Positions 62,626 through 64,000 of a DNA stretch of 64,000 nucleotides are shown one piece after another; the first letter of the stretch is position 1, and each line of letters opens with the position of its first letter. Below the pieces are notes generated by a model, which did no database searches, had not been told where the DNA came from, and saw only the letters and a list, made by a program, of their open reading frames with translations. Source of the DNA: an uncultured Steroidobacter sp. (lineage in GTDB: Bacteria; Pseudomonadota; Gammaproteobacteria; Steroidobacterales; Steroidobacteraceae); the NCBI GenBank assembly GCA_938008435.1, contig CALLKK010000009.1, positions 248,001 to 312,000 of the forward strand. Direction: 5' to 3'. A program made the position numbers and the translations under genes.

Positions 62626-64000
62626 ATGACTCTTCCGATCGAGGCCGCCCTCCCCGAGCTGCAGCGCGCGCTCGCTTCTCGTACACGTGTCGTGCTGCAG
62701 GCGCCGCCCGGCGCCGGCAAATCGACGCGCGTGCCGCTCGCACTCCTCGGCGAGCCATGGCTGGCGAAGCGCAAGATCCTCATGCTCGAGCCGCGCCGGC
62801 TCGCCGCGCGCGCGATCGCCGCACGCATGGCGCAAAGCCTCGACGAGCCCCCCGGTGCGACCGTCGGCTTTCGTACGCGACTTGAAACGAAGGTCGGCAA
62901 GGATACGCGCATCGAAGTCGTGACCGAGGGCATCCTCACGCGCATGCTCCAAAGCGATGCCGCGCTCGAAGGCGTCGGGCTCGTCATCTTCGACGAGTTT
63001 CACGAGCGCAGCCTCCATGCGGACCTCGGCCTGGCCTTGTGTCTCGATGCCCAAGACGCGCTGCGCGAAGATCTGCGCGTGCTCGTGATGTCTGCGACGC
63101 TCGACAGCGAGCGCATCGCGGCGCTGCTCGGCGATGCCCCCATAGTGCGTTCCGAAGGACGCACGTTTCCGGTCGAAGTCCGCTGGGCACCCGCAGATTC
63201 TGCGCGCGCCCGCACCGTGCGCACCGAGACGCGCATCGAACAACGCGCCGCGCTCGCGACCCGGCGCGCGCTCGATGAGCACGAGGGCGATGTCCTCGTC
63301 TTCCTGCCGGGGCAAGGCGAAATTCGCCGTGCGCAAGCGGCGCTCGAAGAGCAAGGCCTGCCCCGCAACGTGCGCGTGTTCCCGTTATACGGCGAGCTCG
63401 GCACCGAGCTGCAGGACGAGGCGCTGCGCCCGAGCCCGCCTGGCCAACGCAAGATCGTCCTTGCGACCAATATTGCGGAGACGAGCTTGACGATCGAAGG
63501 TGTACGCATCGTCGTCGATTCCGGTTTGGCGCGGCGCGCGCGCTTCGATCCAGGCAGCGGCATGAGCCGGCTCGACACCGTGCGCATCTCGCGCGCGTCG
63601 GCCGACCAACGCAGCGGCCGCGCCGGCCGCACCGCGCCCGGCGTGTGCTATCGACTATGGAGCGAGACGGAACACGCCGCGCTGGCCGCACACACGCCGC
63701 CCGAAATCGTCGAGACGGACCTTGCGCCGCTCGCGCTCGAGCTCGCCAACTGGGGCGTACGCGATCCGAACAGCTTGCGTTGGCTCGACCCGCCGCCTGC
63801 AGGAAACTACGCTCAAGCGCTCGACCTGCTGAAGCTGTTGGGCGCGTTGGATGCACACGGCACCATCACGGCGGATGGACGCGAGCTCGCGCGGCTGCCG
63901 ACTCATCCGCGCTTGGGCCACATGATCCTGCGCAGCGCCGAGCTCGGTGCGCTCGACACAGCGCTCGAGATCGCCGCTTTGCTCGAAGAACGCGATCTGC
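62626..64000 (+). CDS. hrpB: ATP-dependent helicase HrpB, C-terminus cut by window edge
   Basis: This DEAH/RHA-like RNA helicase has 458 visible residues. Motif I is APPGAGKST (about 26-34), motif II is DEFHE, motif III is SAT and motif VI is QRSGRAGR. The helicase C domain has LATNIAETSLTIEGVR. The N-terminus MTLPIEAALPELQRAL is typical. The remaining HA2-like and HrpB-specific domains lie beyond position 64000. Its cellular role is not well defined. The 243 nt upstream of the ATG contain no other gene. Confidence 0.92.
   Translation, partial: MTLPIEAALPELQRALASRTRVVLQAPPGAGKSTRVPLALLGEPWLAKRKILMLEPRRLAARAIAARMAQSLDEPPGATVGFRTRLETKVGKDTRIEVVTEGILTRMLQSDAALEGVGLVIFDEFHERSLHADLGLALCLDAQDALREDLRVLVMSATLDSERIAALLGDAPIVRSEGRTFPVEVRWAPADSARARTVRTETRIEQRAALATRRALDEHEGDVLVFLPGQGEIRRAQAALEEQGLPRNVRVFPLYGELGTELQDEALRPSPPGQRKIVLATNIAETSLTIEGVRIVVDSGLARRARFDPGSGMSRLDTVRISRASADQRSGRAGRTAPGVCYRLWSETEHAALAAHTPPEIVETDLAPLALELANWGVRDPNSLRWLDPPPAGNYAQALDLLKLLGALDAHGTITADGRELARLPTHPRLGHMILRSAELGALDTALEIAALLEERDL

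Overview
The window is 64 kb of GC-rich, gene-dense bacterial chromosome with about 50 protein-coding genes. I see no tRNA, rRNA, transposase, integrase, phage gene or CRISPR array. The content points to a gammaproteobacterium, possibly near Steroidobacterales, Nevskiales or Xanthomonadales. Reasons are two large TonB-dependent receptors, class III PHA synthase with PhaR, glycogen synthesis, YceH, TesB, HrpB and a double-length UvrA. The taxonomy is an inference from gene content, not a measurement.

Layout. 1-717: cysteine synthase, cut by the window edge. 826-6869: a carbon-storage block in which phaE-phaC (PHA synthase) diverge from phaR and glgA, and glgC lies with a LEA-type lipoprotein on the opposite strand. 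6968-8067: two exported small proteins. 8178-14504: two tandem TonB-dependent receptors, each with a strong Shine-Dalgarno and its own terminator. 15163-21012: a tandem double UvrA. 21212-23852: lemA and an M48 membrane protease. 24941-27054: a Cpx-like two-component pair, followed divergently by an exported EF-hand protein. 28172-31068: an outer-membrane-type M48 protease, a SRPBCC protein, a dienelactone hydrolase and folE. 32083-35035: a phospholipase D/VTT fusion with an endonuclease/exonuclease/phosphatase-family protein.

35377-40615: a 2-hydroxyacid dehydrogenase with a signal peptide converges on a giant FAD/Fe-S dehydrogenase. 40878-45305: yceH, a DegQ-type protease and a second two-component pair. 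45320-46534: a stand-alone minimal secretin-like protein and a partner. 47815-49858: a clear c-di-GMP-I (GEMM) riboswitch ahead of a protein with two SPOR-like modules; this is the most notable regulatory find. 49952-53425: a beta-barrel protein and a GH17-GT2 beta-glucan synthase-like protein. 53660-60545: a signalling cluster of Ser/Thr kinase with TPRs, a kinase-less TPR paralogue, a LuxR-type regulator and a hybrid histidine kinase. 60612-64000: pseudouridine synthase, acyl-CoA thioesterase II and HrpB helicase, cut by the window end.

The themes are envelope homeostasis (proteases, three histidine kinases, SPOR-like and secretin-like proteins), storage carbon and regulation. Start codons were chosen from Shine-Dalgarno sequences, family length and signal peptides, so several are shorter than the longest open frame.
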